From: Eubacteriaceae bacterium
GTDB taxonomy: Bacteria > Bacillota > Clostridia > Eubacteriales > Alkalibacteraceae
NCBI GenBank assembly: GCA_003446375.1
Contig: DMAW01000117.1
Span: 1 to 64,000, forward strand
Reading direction: 5' to 3'
Length of the DNA stretch: 64,000 nt
Both the position numbers and the translations under genes were made by a program. The notes beneath the pieces are model-generated. The model was not told the origin of the DNA. It searched no databases and saw only the letters and a list, made by a program, of their open reading frames with translations. Below are positions 7,383 to 16,508 of this stretch, piece by piece; the stretch's first letter is position 1; each line of letters starts with the position of its first letter.

Positions 7383-8726
7383 TTAAGCCAATCTATTTAC
7401 GATCATGTCTGCTAAATTTTCTGCCATATATTTTATCTCGTCCAAGTTCTCGCCTTCCAGCATTACCCTTACCAAGGGTTCTGTCCCTGAAGGCCTTATG
7501 AGGACCCTTCCCTTTTTCTCGAGCATATTCTCCATTTTTTTGATTTCGCCCTGAATAATCTCATCTTCCATATATCCGTATTTTTTACTGTTGTTCACCT
7601 TTGCATTTACCAAAACCTGAGGAAATATATTCATCATTGCCGATAGCTCTCCCAAGCTCTTTTTTTCCTTCTTGACAATAGATGCCAATTGGATTCCCGA
7701 CAATACTCCATCCCCTGTGGTATTATGATCCAACAAGATGATATGTCCGGATTGCTCTCCACCAAGGTTGTATCCTTTTTCAAGCATTTCTTCTAGGACG
7801 TACCTGTCTCCTACCTTGGTCTTGACGCTCTTGCACCTTAATGCTTCCAAAGCCAGATCCAATCCCATATTGCTCATCACAGTGACTACTACCGTGTCAT
7901 TTTTAAGCTTTTGGCTCTTTTTCATATGATAGGCAAAAATATTGAGTATCTTATCTCCGTCGACTATGCTGCCTTTTTCGTCTACTGCAAGCATCCTATC
8001 CGCATCCCCGTCAAAAGCCAGGCCGAAATCTGCATTTCTTTCAAGGACTTCATTTTGAAGCCTCTCCATATGAGTAGATCCACAATTTTTATTGATGTTT
8101 ACCCCATCAGGATCGTTGCCTATGACTGTGACTTCAGCTCCTGCTTTTTCAAAAACCTCCGGCGCGATTTTATAAGCTGCACCATTTGCACAATCCAGTA
8201 CGATTTTAAGGCCTTTCAAATCGGTGTCGATAGTTGACAAGACAAAATCTTCATACACACTTTCTGCCTCTTTCATCTCTGTTACCACACCGACTCGGTC
8301 CCCAGTATAAGATGGATATTTAAAACTGGTTTCTATCAATTCTTCTATTTTATCCTCAATTTCATCTCTAAGTTTAAATCCTTTGCCGTTAAAGAACTTT
8401 ATGCCGTTAAATTCCGCAGGATTATGGGAAGCGGAAATCACTACTCCTGCATCAGCTTTCAGCTCTCGAGTAAGGATCGCCACTCCCGGAGTTGGGATTA
8501 CTCCCGCCTTTATCACTTCTCCTCCTACAGAAAGTATTCCTGCAGTCAGAGCTGCTTCAAGCAAATCTCCTGATATTCTAGTATCTTTGCCGATGACGAA
8601 TTTGGGCTTGTGCGCATTTGTAGCAAGTACATAAGCTCCTGCCCTGCCAAGCTCAAAAGCGAGTTGAGGCGTAAGTTCACTGTTTGCCACTCCTCTTACA
8701 CCATCGGTTCCGAATAAATTGCCCAT
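7383..8726 (-). CDS. glmM: Phosphoglucosamine mutase
   Basis: 447 aa, usual length. Converts GlcN-6-P to GlcN-1-P, the step after GlmS. N-terminus G-T-D-G-V-R-G-V-A; active-site phosphoserine loop I-S-A-S-H-N-P (Ser near 100); Mg-binding D-G-D-A-D-R near 242; sugar-binding G-G-E-Q-S-G-H; C-terminal phosphate-binding R-P-S-G-T-E-P-L-V-R. GGAGG precedes the ATG. It follows ispD by 38 nt and sits next to glmS, placing two consecutive amino-sugar steps side by side although each has its own promoter and terminator. Confidence 0.98.
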   Translation of the reverse strand: MGNLFGTDGVRGVANSELTPQLAFELGRAGAYVLATNAHKPKFVIGKDTRISGDLLEAALTAGILSVGGEVIKAGVIPTPGVAILTRELKADAGVVISASHNPAEFNGIKFFNGKGFKLRDEIEDKIEELIETSFKYPSYTGDRVGVVTEMKEAESVYEDFVLSTIDTDLKGLKIVLDCANGAAYKIAPEVFEKAGAEVTVIGNDPDGVNINKNCGSTHMERLQNEVLERNADFGLAFDGDADRMLAVDEKGSIVDGDKILNIFAYHMKKSQKLKNDTVVVTVMSNMGLDLALEALRCKSVKTKVGDRYVLEEMLEKGYNLGGEQSGHIILLDHNTTGDGVLSGIQLASIVKKEKKSLGELSAMMNIFPQVLVNAKVNNSKKYGYMEDEIIQGEIKKMENMLEKKGRVLIRPSGTEPLVRVMLEGENLDEIKYMAENLADMIVNRLA

Positions 8727-8764
8727 AATATACCTCCAATTAATTGATAATTTTATAATTTAGT

Positions 8765-9466
8765 TCATTCCGGAAATATCTGAATTATAGATTCAGCTAT
8801 TATCAAATCCTCCGGTGTTGTTATCTTTATGTTGTCGTAATGTCCTTTTACTATTTTTATTGGGAAATCAAGCCTTTCCACCAGCATGGAATCATCAGTC
8901 CCTATAAATCCTTCTTCTTTAGCCTTTTCATGAGCCCTTAACAGTATTTCATAATTGAAGGTCTGAGGAGTCTGAACTGACCAGAGCTCTGCTCTTTTAG
9001 GCGTGTGCACTACTTCTAAATCATCATTTACGACCTTTATCGTCTCTTTCACAGGCACGGCGACCACCGTAGCCCCATACTCCAAAGTCTTTTCCACACA
9101 TTTTAATAGAGTGTTTTGATGCACCAACGGTCTTGCTCCATCGTGGGTTATTACTATGTCTGCTTTTTTATTGACTTTTAAGAGTCCATTATACATAGAT
9201 TCTTGCCTGCTATTTCCACCGGCTACTATTTCCTTGATCTTTTTGATTTTATTGGGTTTTATTACCTCTGCTCTGCAAACATCAAAATCATTTTTACTGA
9301 TAACAAGAATAACTTCATCTATAATCTGACATTTTTCAAAAGCTAAAAGCGTATGGGCCAGTACAGGCTTTCCACCGAGATAAAGGTATTGCTTGTTTAT
9401 GCCCGCCTTCATTCTGCTTCCGGTTCCGGCTGCAACCACGATTGCGCTTACAAAAGGCTTGCTCAT
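8765..9466 (-). CDS. ispD: 2-C-methyl-D-erythritol 4-phosphate cytidylyltransferase
   Basis: 233 aa, normal size. Third step of the MEP isoprenoid pathway: MEP plus CTP gives CDP-ME. Shows the nucleotidyltransferase loop V-A-A-G-T-G-S-R-M near residue 11 with K-Q-Y-L, the H-D-G-A-R-P-L-V motif near 109, P-V-K-E-T-I-K and the R-A-E-L-W-S-V-Q-T-P-Q motif. ATG at 9466 with AAAGAGGCG upstream. Likely cotranscribed with glmM. Confidence 0.96.
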   Translation of the reverse strand: MSKPFVSAIVVAAGTGSRMKAGINKQYLYLGGKPVLAHTLLAFEKCQIIDEVILVISKNDFDVCRAEVIKPNKIKKIKEIVAGGNSRQESMYNGLLKVNKKADIVITHDGARPLVHQNTLLKCVEKTLEYGATVVAVPVKETIKVVNDDLEVVHTPKRAELWSVQTPQTFNYEILLRAHEKAKEEGFIGTDDSMLVERLDFPIKIVKGHYDNIKITTPEDLIIAESIIQIFPE

Positions 9467-9506
9467 ACTTTCGCCTCTTTTCCTTTTTAAATCATCCTAA
9501 GACAAT

Positions 9507-9535
9507 ATTATATAACTTTATTTGGAAGAAATCAA
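9507..9535 (-). promoter_or_regulatory. Promoter of ispD-glmM
   Basis: Minus strand TTGATT, 17-nt spacer, TATAAT; 41 nt before the ispD start and just past the yacL terminator. Confidence 0.65.
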
Positions 9536-9540
9536 AAAAT

Positions 9541-9578
9541 AAATGCAAAATAATGCCGCCGGCAAATTTGCCGGCGGC
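9541..9578 (-). terminator. Rho-independent terminator of the PIN/TRAM gene
   Basis: A 24-bp perfect palindrome (half site GCCGCCGGCAAA) at 9555-9578, strongly G+C-rich, followed on the minus strand by ATTATTTTGCATTT. Confidence 0.8.
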
Positions 9579-9596
9579 CTGTTTTGCTTTTAAATA

Positions 9597-10694
9597 TCAC
9601 TTGTTTCCGTTTTTCTTTGGTTTCGCAAATATCATTCTGCCTGCTGCAGTCTGCAAAACGCTTGTCACTATAACTTCTATTGTATTTCCAACATGTCGCT
9701 TTCCGCTTTCTACGACTATCATCGTCCCATCATCCAGATACGCTACTCCCTGTCCAGATTCTTTACCGTCTTTAAGTACAGTTACTACCATCTCTTCTCC
9801 CGGTATCACCACTGGCTTTACAGCATTTGAAAGCTCATTTATATTAAGTACGCTTACTCCGTGGAATTCTGCAACTTTGTTTAGATTATAGTCGTTTGTA
9901 ACAACCTTCCCTTTTATCTCTTTGGCAAGCTGAACAAGTTTTGCATCCACTTCTTTGATATCAGGAAAGTCTTTTTCGGATATAACCACATCTATGTCCA
10001 GTTCCTTTTGGATCCTATTTAAGATATCCAAGCCTCGCCTTCCCTTGGCCCTCTTTAAAGAATCAGAAGAATCGGCGATATATTGCAGCTCACCTAGAAC
10101 AAACCCCGGAATTATCAAGCTTCCTTCTATAAAACCTGTCTGGCATATGTCAAATATGCGTCCATCTATTATTACGCTGGTATCTAGAATCTTTGCACAA
10201 GTCATTTTGGGCTTTTGAGATTTAACATCTTTTTGCCCTCTTTTTACAAGTCCTGTCAACATCTCGGAATTCTTGTTGGTTATGGTTATGCCCATGTATC
10301 CGAAAAGAATATAAATAAGCGTGACGATTATCTCTGTCATTCCCGGAAAGAGCCTGAAATTGCTTATTGGCAATGACAAAAGCGCTGCAATGATCAGCCC
10401 TATGATAAGCCCTACAGTAGATATTACCAACTCTTGCAGAGAAAAAGCTGCAAGAGCATTTTCAATTTTTTTGGAAATTTTCAATCCGATTCTTATAATT
10501 GCAGGTGATATTAAATAAAAAATCAAACCAAGAATGAGTCCACTGATAATATAAATAGCAACACTAAATGGGGCTTCTGAAAAGCGTCCAAGTGCATTTT
10601 CCACGTAGTCGATGCCCAACACAGCCATAGCCAATTGGTATCCGGATATTATTCCCAATGTAGTAAATACCCATCTTATAGCCTTAATTACCAT
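9597..10694 (-). CDS. PIN/TRAM domain membrane protein (YacL family)
   Basis: 365 aa. Four hydrophobic helices in the first 140 residues anchor the protein; a cytoplasmic PIN-fold nuclease-like domain follows (D-T-S-V-I-I-D-G-R-I-F-D near 171, with later acidic residues in D-V-V-I-S-E-K-D and V-T-N-D-Y-N-L), then a TRAM RNA-binding domain (G-V-A-Y-L-D-D-G-T-M-I near 312). Matches B. subtilis YacL, a conserved protein of uncertain role. In Firmicutes it commonly lies next to ispD, as here, and near carD and radA. The conserved acidic residues suggest possible RNase activity; unproven. Confidence 0.95.
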   Translation of the reverse strand: MVIKAIRWVFTTLGIISGYQLAMAVLGIDYVENALGRFSEAPFSVAIYIISGLILGLIFYLISPAIIRIGLKISKKIENALAAFSLQELVISTVGLIIGLIIAALLSLPISNFRLFPGMTEIIVTLIYILFGYMGITITNKNSEMLTGLVKRGQKDVKSQKPKMTCAKILDTSVIIDGRIFDICQTGFIEGSLIIPGFVLGELQYIADSSDSLKRAKGRRGLDILNRIQKELDIDVVISEKDFPDIKEVDAKLVQLAKEIKGKVVTNDYNLNKVAEFHGVSVLNINELSNAVKPVVIPGEEMVVTVLKDGKESGQGVAYLDDGTMIVVESGKRHVGNTIEVIVTSVLQTAAGRMIFAKPKKNGNK

Positions 10695-10845
10695 ATCTGC
10701 ACCCCCCTTCTTATATATTATACTGCTTTGTCATATAACATTGTGTTCATTTTTTGAGTACGAATGTCATTATAACAGAATTGGATTAAAAAAAACTTAA
10801 AAAACTTGTAAATTTTTTAACATGAAGAAAGGAACAGGCTTAAGC

Positions 10846-11325
10846 CTATTCCTTCAAGCAATCCTTTACAATATCCTCAGCTGTCTGGTTGTTTAAATCT
10901 CTTGCCAGTGCCAATTCACTTATTAAAATCTGCTTTGCGTTGTTTAGCATCTTCTTTTCGCCTGTGGATAATCCCTTTTCCCTGTCCATTATGTACAGGT
11001 CCTTGACGACTTCGGCCAAATCCAAGATGTCCCCGCTTTTCATTTTTTCAAGGTTTTCTCTGTATCTACGATTCCAGTTGCTGTCTAAATCATTCTTGCT
11101 TTCTTTTAAAACGTTCAATGCCTTATCCAGTATTTCACCTGCAACGATGTCCCGTATTCCTAAGTCGCTGCAGTTGTTTACCGGTACCATTATCTTCATA
11201 TTCCCTACAGGAAATTTAAGTACATAATACGGCATTGTCTCGCCCAGTATTTCCTTTACTTCGATATCCTCTATAATCCCCGCTCCATGCATGGGATAGA
11301 CGATTTTGTCTCCGATTTTGAACAT
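10846..11325 (-). CDS. carD: CarD/CdnL-family RNA polymerase-binding regulator
   Basis: 159 aa. N-terminal RNA-polymerase interacting domain starts F-K-I-G-D-K-I-V-Y-P-M-H-G-A-G with the beta-rich Tudor-like fold of CarD and the TRCF RID; the helical C-terminal half contains the conserved N-W-N-R-R-Y-R-E-N. Members bind the RNAP beta subunit and stabilise open complexes at rRNA and other promoters. A perfect consensus promoter precedes it and AGGAGG is 7 nt before the ATG, so expression is probably strong. The stop codon overlaps an imperfect hairpin at 10829-10854 that lacks a T-run. Confidence 0.93.
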   Translation of the reverse strand: MFKIGDKIVYPMHGAGIIEDIEVKEILGETMPYYVLKFPVGNMKIMVPVNNCSDLGIRDIVAGEILDKALNVLKESKNDLDSNWNRRYRENLEKMKSGDILDLAEVVKDLYIMDREKGLSTGEKKMLNNAKQILISELALARDLNNQTAEDIVKDCLKE

Positions 11326-11352
11326 AACAATCCTCCTAGACTATATAGCTTA

Positions 11353-11381
11353 ATTATAGTATAGCAACATCACAATGTCAA
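11353..11381 (-). promoter_or_regulatory. Consensus sigma-A promoter of carD
   Basis: Minus strand TTGACA, 17-nt spacer, TATAAT: an exact match to the vegetative consensus at 28 nt before the start codon. Confidence 0.88.
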
Positions 11382-11415
11382 AACAAAATATTTTAACACA
11401 GAGGCTCTGATCTTG

Positions 11416-12804
11416 TCAAAGAGAAAATAACATTCTTATTACATCCTGTATGTTTTTACATTGGCAAACCTCTATATTGTCGTATTTTTGCTTGATATGC
11501 ACATCGTTTTTTGCAACAAAAACCCTGTCAAACCCCATTCTGTCCAGCTCTCTTATCCTTTGCTCAAGGGTAGGAACCTTTTTTAATTCCCCGGTAAGTC
11601 CTACATCTGCAACAAATGCAGTGTTTCCGAGAATTCCCTTGTTCTTTACAGATGAAACGATGCTCATCACGACGCATAAATTTACAGATTGCTCTTTAAG
11701 CCTCAATCCTCCTGTGCTTTTAAGGACAACATTTTTATCATAGAGCATCACCCCTGATTTTTGTTCTAAAACAGATATTAAGGTGTTGAGCTGGTCTTTT
11801 GGGATACACTCGCATATCCTTGAAGGATATGGGGTAAAAGAGTGGGATACGAGGCTCTCTACTTCAACGATTATCGATCTGGATCCGTCTCTTATAACGG
11901 TCAAGGCACTCCCCGGCACCAATTCGCCGCTATCCCTCTTCGTCATGAAAAACTCCGATGGATTGTCTATGGAAACAAGGCCTTTTTCACTCATAGTGAA
12001 AAAACCTCTTTCCCATGTGCTTCCGAACCTGTTCTTTGAAACGGATAAGCCTCTTAGCTCCTCTTCGTTTTCTCCTTCAATGATCAATACTGCGTCCACT
12101 AAGTGCTCAAGGGCTCTTAATCCCGCCATTTCGTCCTTCTTAGTCATCTGTCCCACCATAATGACAGCTCTTGGCCGTTTCGTATCTTTTGCAAGCTGAA
12201 GCATGCCATTGGCGCATTCCATTGTCTGGGTGGGAGATCCTGCCCTTGAATCAGATACATCGGGCATAATGAAAGTCTGAATGCTATCAAGTATTATAAG
12301 ATCCGGGTCTGCTTGATTGACATTTGCGACTACATTATTCAAATTATTATCACAGTAGACCAACAAGTTATCGTCAATTGTTGAAAATATCCTATCTGCT
12401 CTATTTTTTATTTGGCTCTCGCTTTCTTCACCTGAAGCGTAAAGGATTTTTAATCCTTTCTTTGCAAGCTCCCCTGCAACCTGCAATAAAAGGGTAGACT
12501 TCCCGGCTCCGGGCTTAGCTGTTATTATGGACAATGAATCTCTTACTATGCCGCCACCCATTACTCTATCGAACTCTTTTATTCCCGTTACGATCCTTTC
12601 ACTAGAATTTACAGGAACCTTTGAAAGTGGCTGAATTTTTTTTGCCACAGATGACGTCGTCTGATTCTTATGGACCTTTTGATCTTTTTTAGACACGATT
12701 TTTTCTTCAAGGGTATTCCACTCCCCACAATTTGTGCAGTATCCCTGCCATTTGTATGACTCCGCTTCGCAATTCGTGCAGATAAATACGGTTTTAGTTT
12801 TCAC
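11416..12804 (-). CDS. radA: DNA repair/recombination protein RadA (Sms)
   Basis: 462 aa from GTG at 12804, chosen because GGAGGTGAG ends 7 nt upstream; a GTG at 12816 sits on that site. N-terminal zinc finger with two C-x-x-C pairs (C-T-N-C ... C-T-N-C, within the first 25 residues), RecA-like ATPase with Walker A K-P-G-A-G-K-S-T near 96, the RadA-specific K-N-R-F-G motif, and a C-terminal Lon-protease-like domain. RadA is a hexameric DnaB-like helicase that extends recombination intermediates. Overlaps the VanZ-like gene by 11 nt. Confidence 0.97.
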   Translation of the reverse strand: MKTKTVFICTNCEAESYKWQGYCTNCGEWNTLEEKIVSKKDQKVHKNQTTSSVAKKIQPLSKVPVNSSERIVTGIKEFDRVMGGGIVRDSLSIITAKPGAGKSTLLLQVAGELAKKGLKILYASGEESESQIKNRADRIFSTIDDNLLVYCDNNLNNVVANVNQADPDLIILDSIQTFIMPDVSDSRAGSPTQTMECANGMLQLAKDTKRPRAVIMVGQMTKKDEMAGLRALEHLVDAVLIIEGENEEELRGLSVSKNRFGSTWERGFFTMSEKGLVSIDNPSEFFMTKRDSGELVPGSALTVIRDGSRSIIVEVESLVSHSFTPYPSRICECIPKDQLNTLISVLEQKSGVMLYDKNVVLKSTGGLRLKEQSVNLCVVMSIVSSVKNKGILGNTAFVADVGLTGELKKVPTLEQRIRELDRMGFDRVFVAKNDVHIKQKYDNIEVCQCKNIQDVIRMLFSL

Positions 12805-13306
12805 CTTTAGCCTCACCTCCCGACAATTTTAATATCAATATGTATAAAAGGACTCCTGCCAAGCTTCCCGTCACATTTAAGACTACATCGTCTATATCGG
12901 CTCTTCTGCTGCTTAAGCCTATGAACTGAGCCGTTTCTATTGCTGTCGACAATGCCAATCCTCCGAAAAGAGCCTTTGTTATTTTATGTTTCTTAAAATA
13001 CATCCCCATAAATACGCCCAACGGGACAAACAGAGCCACATTGCCCCATATGTTTATGAACGATATAGTAAATATGTTTTTTAGAAACAAGATAGGATTG
13101 CCCGGGAAATAAGAAAATGCGCCGTAGTTTATCATGCCGAAGTTTTGCATGTGGCGCATGTAATTATCGATACTCTCAAACAAAACAAAGTTGTATTCCG
13201 ATTCGTATATCCTCGCACCGGCAAAAGGTCGCAGCGTCAAAAGGACGACTACAGCCATGTAGCCGAAAAGCGCTGCGGCCTTTAAGTGTCTTCTATTAAA
13301 TTTCAT
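12794..13306 (-). CDS. VanZ family membrane protein
   Basis: 170 aa. About four transmembrane helices; carries the VanZ-family stretch N-I-W-G-N-V-A-L-F-V-P-L-G-V-F near residue 92, E-T-A-Q-F-I-G-L-S-S-R-R-A-D-I-D-D near 128 and a final N-x-x-G-x-x-x-G helix. VanZ-like proteins are widespread in Firmicutes and only the glycopeptide-cluster member is linked to low-level teicoplanin resistance; no van cluster is present here. AAAGGA precedes the ATG; the upstream stop is 1 nt away and the downstream gene overlaps. Confidence 0.9.
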   Translation of the reverse strand: MKFNRRHLKAAALFGYMAVVVLLTLRPFAGARIYESEYNFVLFESIDNYMRHMQNFGMINYGAFSYFPGNPILFLKNIFTISFINIWGNVALFVPLGVFMGMYFKKHKITKALFGGLALSTAIETAQFIGLSSRRADIDDVVLNVTGSLAGVLLYILILKLSGGEAKGEN

Positions 13307-13307
13307 C

Positions 13308-13931
13308 TTAATCCTTTCGATAATTCACAAGGTATTCAAATAGCTTTTCAGCCAAAAGTCGGTGACCGGCCTCATCTATATGGATTCCATCCACATCACC
13401 GGCAGTTATGTAGTCAGTGATGTTTAAAAACCCAGTATTCTTTAATTCAGCTACTTTTTTATATTCTACCGGCAAATTCTTAATTTTCTCTTGAGCGCCT
13501 GCAAATTGAGGTGCATAATCCGACATCTTGGAAAGATTCGGAGGTGAAAGAATCAGTATATCCGGAATATTTTCGGACAAAACCCCTCTTATTTGGTCTA
13601 TCAAGGCTTCCATTCCTCGAGCGATTGCCCACGAATCCATCTTAAAGTAGTTTTTCATATCATTGGTGCCAAGCATAATAATAACCAGATCCAACGGCTT
13701 GTGGCTCATCAAGCATGTAGGAAGATACTCTTTTCCGTTTCTTGTGTGATTCCATTGAAATATATCGTCAAAAACAGTGGTTCTTCCGTTTAACCCCTCT
13801 TCTATAATAAGGTGCTCACTGCCCATAAGACCTTGCAAGAGCCCCGTCCACCTTACGTTTCTTGGGTATCTTTCTCCTGTCTTTGCATCAAAGCCCCAGG
13901 TATTTGAATCGCCGTAGCAAAGTATGTTCAT
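13308..13931 (-). CDS. SGNH/GDSL family hydrolase (arylesterase-like)
   Basis: 207 aa, no signal peptide. All four SGNH blocks are present: G-D-S-N-T-W-G near residue 6 (catalytic Ser), the block II Gly region E-E-G-L-N-G-R-T, G-T-N-D-M near 95 and D-x-x-H (V-D-G-I-H-I-D) near 185 for the Asp/His dyad. The start M-N-I-L-C-Y-G-D-S-N-T-W-G-F resembles acyl-CoA thioesterase/arylesterase-like SGNH enzymes of Clostridia and Bacilli. Substrate unknown, probably an ester. Operon with pepD, vanZ-like and radA. Confidence 0.9.
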   Translation of the reverse strand: MNILCYGDSNTWGFDAKTGERYPRNVRWTGLLQGLMGSEHLIIEEGLNGRTTVFDDIFQWNHTRNGKEYLPTCLMSHKPLDLVIIMLGTNDMKNYFKMDSWAIARGMEALIDQIRGVLSENIPDILILSPPNLSKMSDYAPQFAGAQEKIKNLPVEYKKVAELKNTGFLNITDYITAGDVDGIHIDEAGHRLLAEKLFEYLVNYRKD

Positions 13932-13951
13932 AAAATCACTTCCTTAATGAT

Positions 13952-15409
13952 CTATTTTATTTCTTCAAGAAGTTCAGTCAAAAACTTCCAAGTTTTTTCT
14001 GTTGACGATATGGAAAGCCTCTCGTCAGGAGAGTGAACGTCAAAAATGTTCGGCCCTATGGATATCATGTCAAGCCCCGGTATCTTCTCTCCAAATATCC
14101 CGCATTCAACGCCTGCATGAACAGCCACTATTTTAGCTTCTTGGTTAAAAAGCTCTTTATATACTCTTTGAGCAGTATCCCTTAGGGGTGATTCTTCAGC
14201 ATAGCTCCAACCGGGGTAATCTCCGTGAAAAGATATATGGGTTTCAAATTGAGATGACAATGCCCTGTTAATGCTTATGATCTCCTCTTTCTTTGATGCT
14301 ACAGAGCTTCTGGCAGCTATGGATATAACAACTTCATCATCTTTTGTTTCAATTACGCCAATGTTTGCAGAACTGACAGGCATATTTTCAATTTCGTTGC
14401 TCATGCTGATGACACCGTTTGGAATAAGCAAAATGGCGGAGATTATCTTGTTTGTAGACTCATCGTCAATTACCTTGTCGCACTTAGAATCCACGTGCTT
14501 TAGATCAAGCTTTATGCTTGATTCAGGCCCTTTAAATTCTTTTGCAAAATACCTTTGATGCTCCTTTACTATCAGCTCTAGATTTTCCTTCTCAGCCTTT
14601 TCCAGAGTAATCCTGCAAGAGGCTTCTCTTGGTATGGCATTATCTTTAGAGCCTCCCGAAATTTCCACAAGGTTCATCTCCATCTCTCTGCTTGCAGCAA
14701 ACAGCACCCTTCCCAGTAGTCTGTTTGCATTGGCTCTTCCTTTGGCAATATCCATCCCTGAGTGTCCGCCTTGAAGACCTGTTAATAATATATCTGCACA
14801 AACTGTATCCTTTGGTCTCTTAATTTTTTTATACTTAAAAGAGTGGTTGATTCTTACTCCTCCGGCACAGCTGGTTAATATTTCATCGTCCTCTTCGGAA
14901 TCTAGGTTTATAAGGGTTTTGCCTGTAATTTCAGATACATCGAACTCCATGGCACCCGTCAGCCCTCTCTCCTCGTCAACTGTGAATATCGCCTCTACTT
15001 GTGGATGTGCTATCTCTTTGCTGTCAAGAACTGCAAGGGTCATCGCCACTCCGATTCCATTATCAGCTCCCAGCGTTGTGCCTTTCGCCTTTACAAAATC
15101 TTCATCGATGTATATATTCAGAGGCTCTTTGTCAAAATCAAAATCCGTGTCATTGTTCTTTTCGCAGACCATATCCATATGGCTTTGAAGAATGACCCCC
15201 GGCACATCTTCTTTGCCTGGAGATGCCGGTTTTCTTATCAATATATTGTTGTTTTTATACTTTATACAAAACAAAGCCCTGTCTTTAGCAAAAGATTCTA
15301 AATACTCGCTTATCTTATCTTCATTTCCGCTTCCTCTTGGAATCTGGGATATATCGTAAAAAAACTCTATAACTTTTTCAGGTTTTAATTGTGCAAATTC
15401 TTCTCTCAT
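13952..15409 (-). CDS. pepD: Aminoacyl-histidine dipeptidase (M20, PepD/carnosinase)
   Basis: 485 aa from ATG at 15409, preceded by GGAGG at 7-nt distance. M20C peptidase: start of domain I-S-Q-I-P-R-G-S-G-N-E, metal-binding L-Q-S-H-M-D-M-V (His near 79) with G-A-D-N-G-I-G and the D-E-E-R-G-L-T motif (catalytic Glu near 150), a dimerisation lid with G-G-H-S-G-M-D-I, and the C-terminal H-A-G-V-E-C-G and V-H-S-P-D-E ligands. Cleaves Xaa-His and other dipeptides in the cytoplasm. First gene of a probable four-gene operon. Confidence 0.96.
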   Translation of the reverse strand: MREEFAQLKPEKVIEFFYDISQIPRGSGNEDKISEYLESFAKDRALFCIKYKNNNILIRKPASPGKEDVPGVILQSHMDMVCEKNNDTDFDFDKEPLNIYIDEDFVKAKGTTLGADNGIGVAMTLAVLDSKEIAHPQVEAIFTVDEERGLTGAMEFDVSEITGKTLINLDSEEDDEILTSCAGGVRINHSFKYKKIKRPKDTVCADILLTGLQGGHSGMDIAKGRANANRLLGRVLFAASREMEMNLVEISGGSKDNAIPREASCRITLEKAEKENLELIVKEHQRYFAKEFKGPESSIKLDLKHVDSKCDKVIDDESTNKIISAILLIPNGVISMSNEIENMPVSSANIGVIETKDDEVVISIAARSSVASKKEEIISINRALSSQFETHISFHGDYPGWSYAEESPLRDTAQRVYKELFNQEAKIVAVHAGVECGIFGEKIPGLDMISIGPNIFDVHSPDERLSISSTEKTWKFLTELLEEIK

Positions 15410-15438
15410 AGCAATTCCTCCCATCGCTTTATATCTAT

Positions 15439-15467
15439 ATTATATAGTTTATTCAATGCATATTGAA
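15439..15467 (-). promoter_or_regulatory. pepD operon promoter with inverted repeat over the -35 box
   Basis: Minus strand TTCAAT, 17-nt spacer, TATAAT. The -35 box is the right arm of an inverted repeat TTCAAT-gcat-ATTGAA (15452-15467), which may be an operator or chance. Confidence 0.5.
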
Positions 15468-15477
15468 GAAGAAATGA

Positions 15478-15517
15478 AAAATAAAATAAGAGCCGATTCA
15501 AAAACGAACCGGCTCTT
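15478..15517 (-). terminator. Terminator of the pseudopilin operon
   Basis: Stem AAGAGCCG/CGGCTCTT extended by TTC/GAA, followed on the minus strand by ATTTTATTTT. Lies 9 nt past the last pilin-like gene. Confidence 0.88.
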
Positions 15518-15525
15518 GATATCTG

Positions 15526-16074
15526 TTATTCGTATAGGGTGTAGAAGATAGTAGTGGCATTATTAAAGCTCGTCAACGTTACCTCTTTATTCATCAATTG
15601 TATTGATGTCGTAATTTCATATTCATCTAACTCTGCTTGTCCGGTTTTTTCAAAAGTTCTTAATGTAAATTCGACAGTTTTATCTGAATCTGAATCATTG
15701 TTAAATTGCAGACTAGATAAATTTGTTCCCGTCGAGCTTGTATCGCTAATTATATTATTATTATAATCATCTAAAGAATCATACTTGGCAACAATTAATT
15801 CATCACCTACGAATGAGATTTTATAAAATGCAGGATCATCCGAAAAAATGCTAGGGTCGTTACTTAAATTTTTTGCAAATTTAAGCTCTTCTGTGATTTT
15901 ATTTGATACAAATCTAGCATTTTGTTGCATCGTTGTTTTATCTACCCCTGATCCAAATGTACGCCAACCAGTTCTAAAGATACCAAATAAAACTGTTAAA
16001 GCTATAGTTATAAGCGCCAAAACAACGATCAACTCAACTAGGGTTATACCTTTTTGATTATCATATTTTTTCAT
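15526..16074 (-). CDS. Prepilin-type cleavage/methylation protein (PilW/ComGF-like)
   Basis: 182 aa. Class III signal: K-G-I-T-L-V-E-L-I-V with cleavage after G and glutamate at mature position 5, then a hydrophobic helix to about residue 30 and an extracellular part beginning Q-Q-N-A-R-F-V, a hallmark of PilW-like minor pseudopilins. Exported and processed by a prepilin peptidase not present in this window. Third and last gene of the operon, 11 nt after the preceding one. Confidence 0.9.
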   Translation of the reverse strand: MKKYDNQKGITLVELIVVLALITIALTVLFGIFRTGWRTFGSGVDKTTMQQNARFVSNKITEELKFAKNLSNDPSIFSDDPAFYKISFVGDELIVAKYDSLDDYNNNIISDTSSTGTNLSSLQFNNDSDSDKTVEFTLRTFEKTGQAELDEYEITTSIQLMNKEVTLTSFNNATTIFYTLYE

Positions 16075-16085
16075 ATTTTCCCTCC

Positions 16086-16484
16086 CTAGTTAGGCACAAA
16101 AGCTTTAAGTAATTCTTCTGTTGTCCCATCTTCAAATTGCTTACTCAACACATAAAGCGTTCCGTCTACATTACCTACACTGGACATATTTAAAGCGTAT
16201 GGACTAGTCTCATTATAGACTATAGTTCCTTCATCACCAGAATATACTACCTGACCATCAACATAGGCACTGGCTTTCTTAGAAGTCACCTGTTCCATAA
16301 TATCTTGCGCTTGATATAAAAGTTTTGTATCGTTTCCTTCACTTGCTATTGTAGTAATGCTTGATGATAACATATATAATCCTGCAATTAACAGGATAGC
16401 TATTATCATAATAGAAACTATCATCTCTACTATTGTAAATCCCCGCTCTGATTTATTTTTTATATTTCGCATCTTCATTTTCAT
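16086..16484 (-). CDS. Prepilin-type cleavage/methylation protein (PilV-like minor pilin)
   Basis: 132 aa. Basic leader ending S-E-R-G-F-T-I-V-E-M-I-V-S, the prepilin cleavage motif with Glu5, then a 20-residue hydrophobic helix and a helix A-Q-D-I-M-E-Q-V typical of PilV/GspI-like minor pilins. GGGGG lies 8 nt before the ATG. Second gene of the operon. Confidence 0.88.
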   Translation of the reverse strand: MKMKMRNIKNKSERGFTIVEMIVSIMIIAILLIAGLYMLSSSITTIASEGNDTKLLYQAQDIMEQVTSKKASAYVDGQVVYSGDEGTIVYNETSPYALNMSSVGNVDGTLYVLSKQFEDGTTEELLKAFVPN

Positions 16485-16508
16485 GTCCCAGCCCCCAATA
16501 ATAGAATC

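Noticed and set aside
7111..7386. Open frame on the plus strand upstream of glmS
   Set aside because: Antisense to the ribozyme and promoter; composition reflects structured RNA, no ribosome site.
10829..10854. Terminator of carD
   Set aside because: Hairpin is present with one wobble pair, but no T-run follows within 8 nt, so I mention it only with the gene.
12794..13306. Glycopeptide resistance via VanZ
   Set aside because: No vanHAX or VanS/R-like genes; the ddl nearby looks D-Ala specific.
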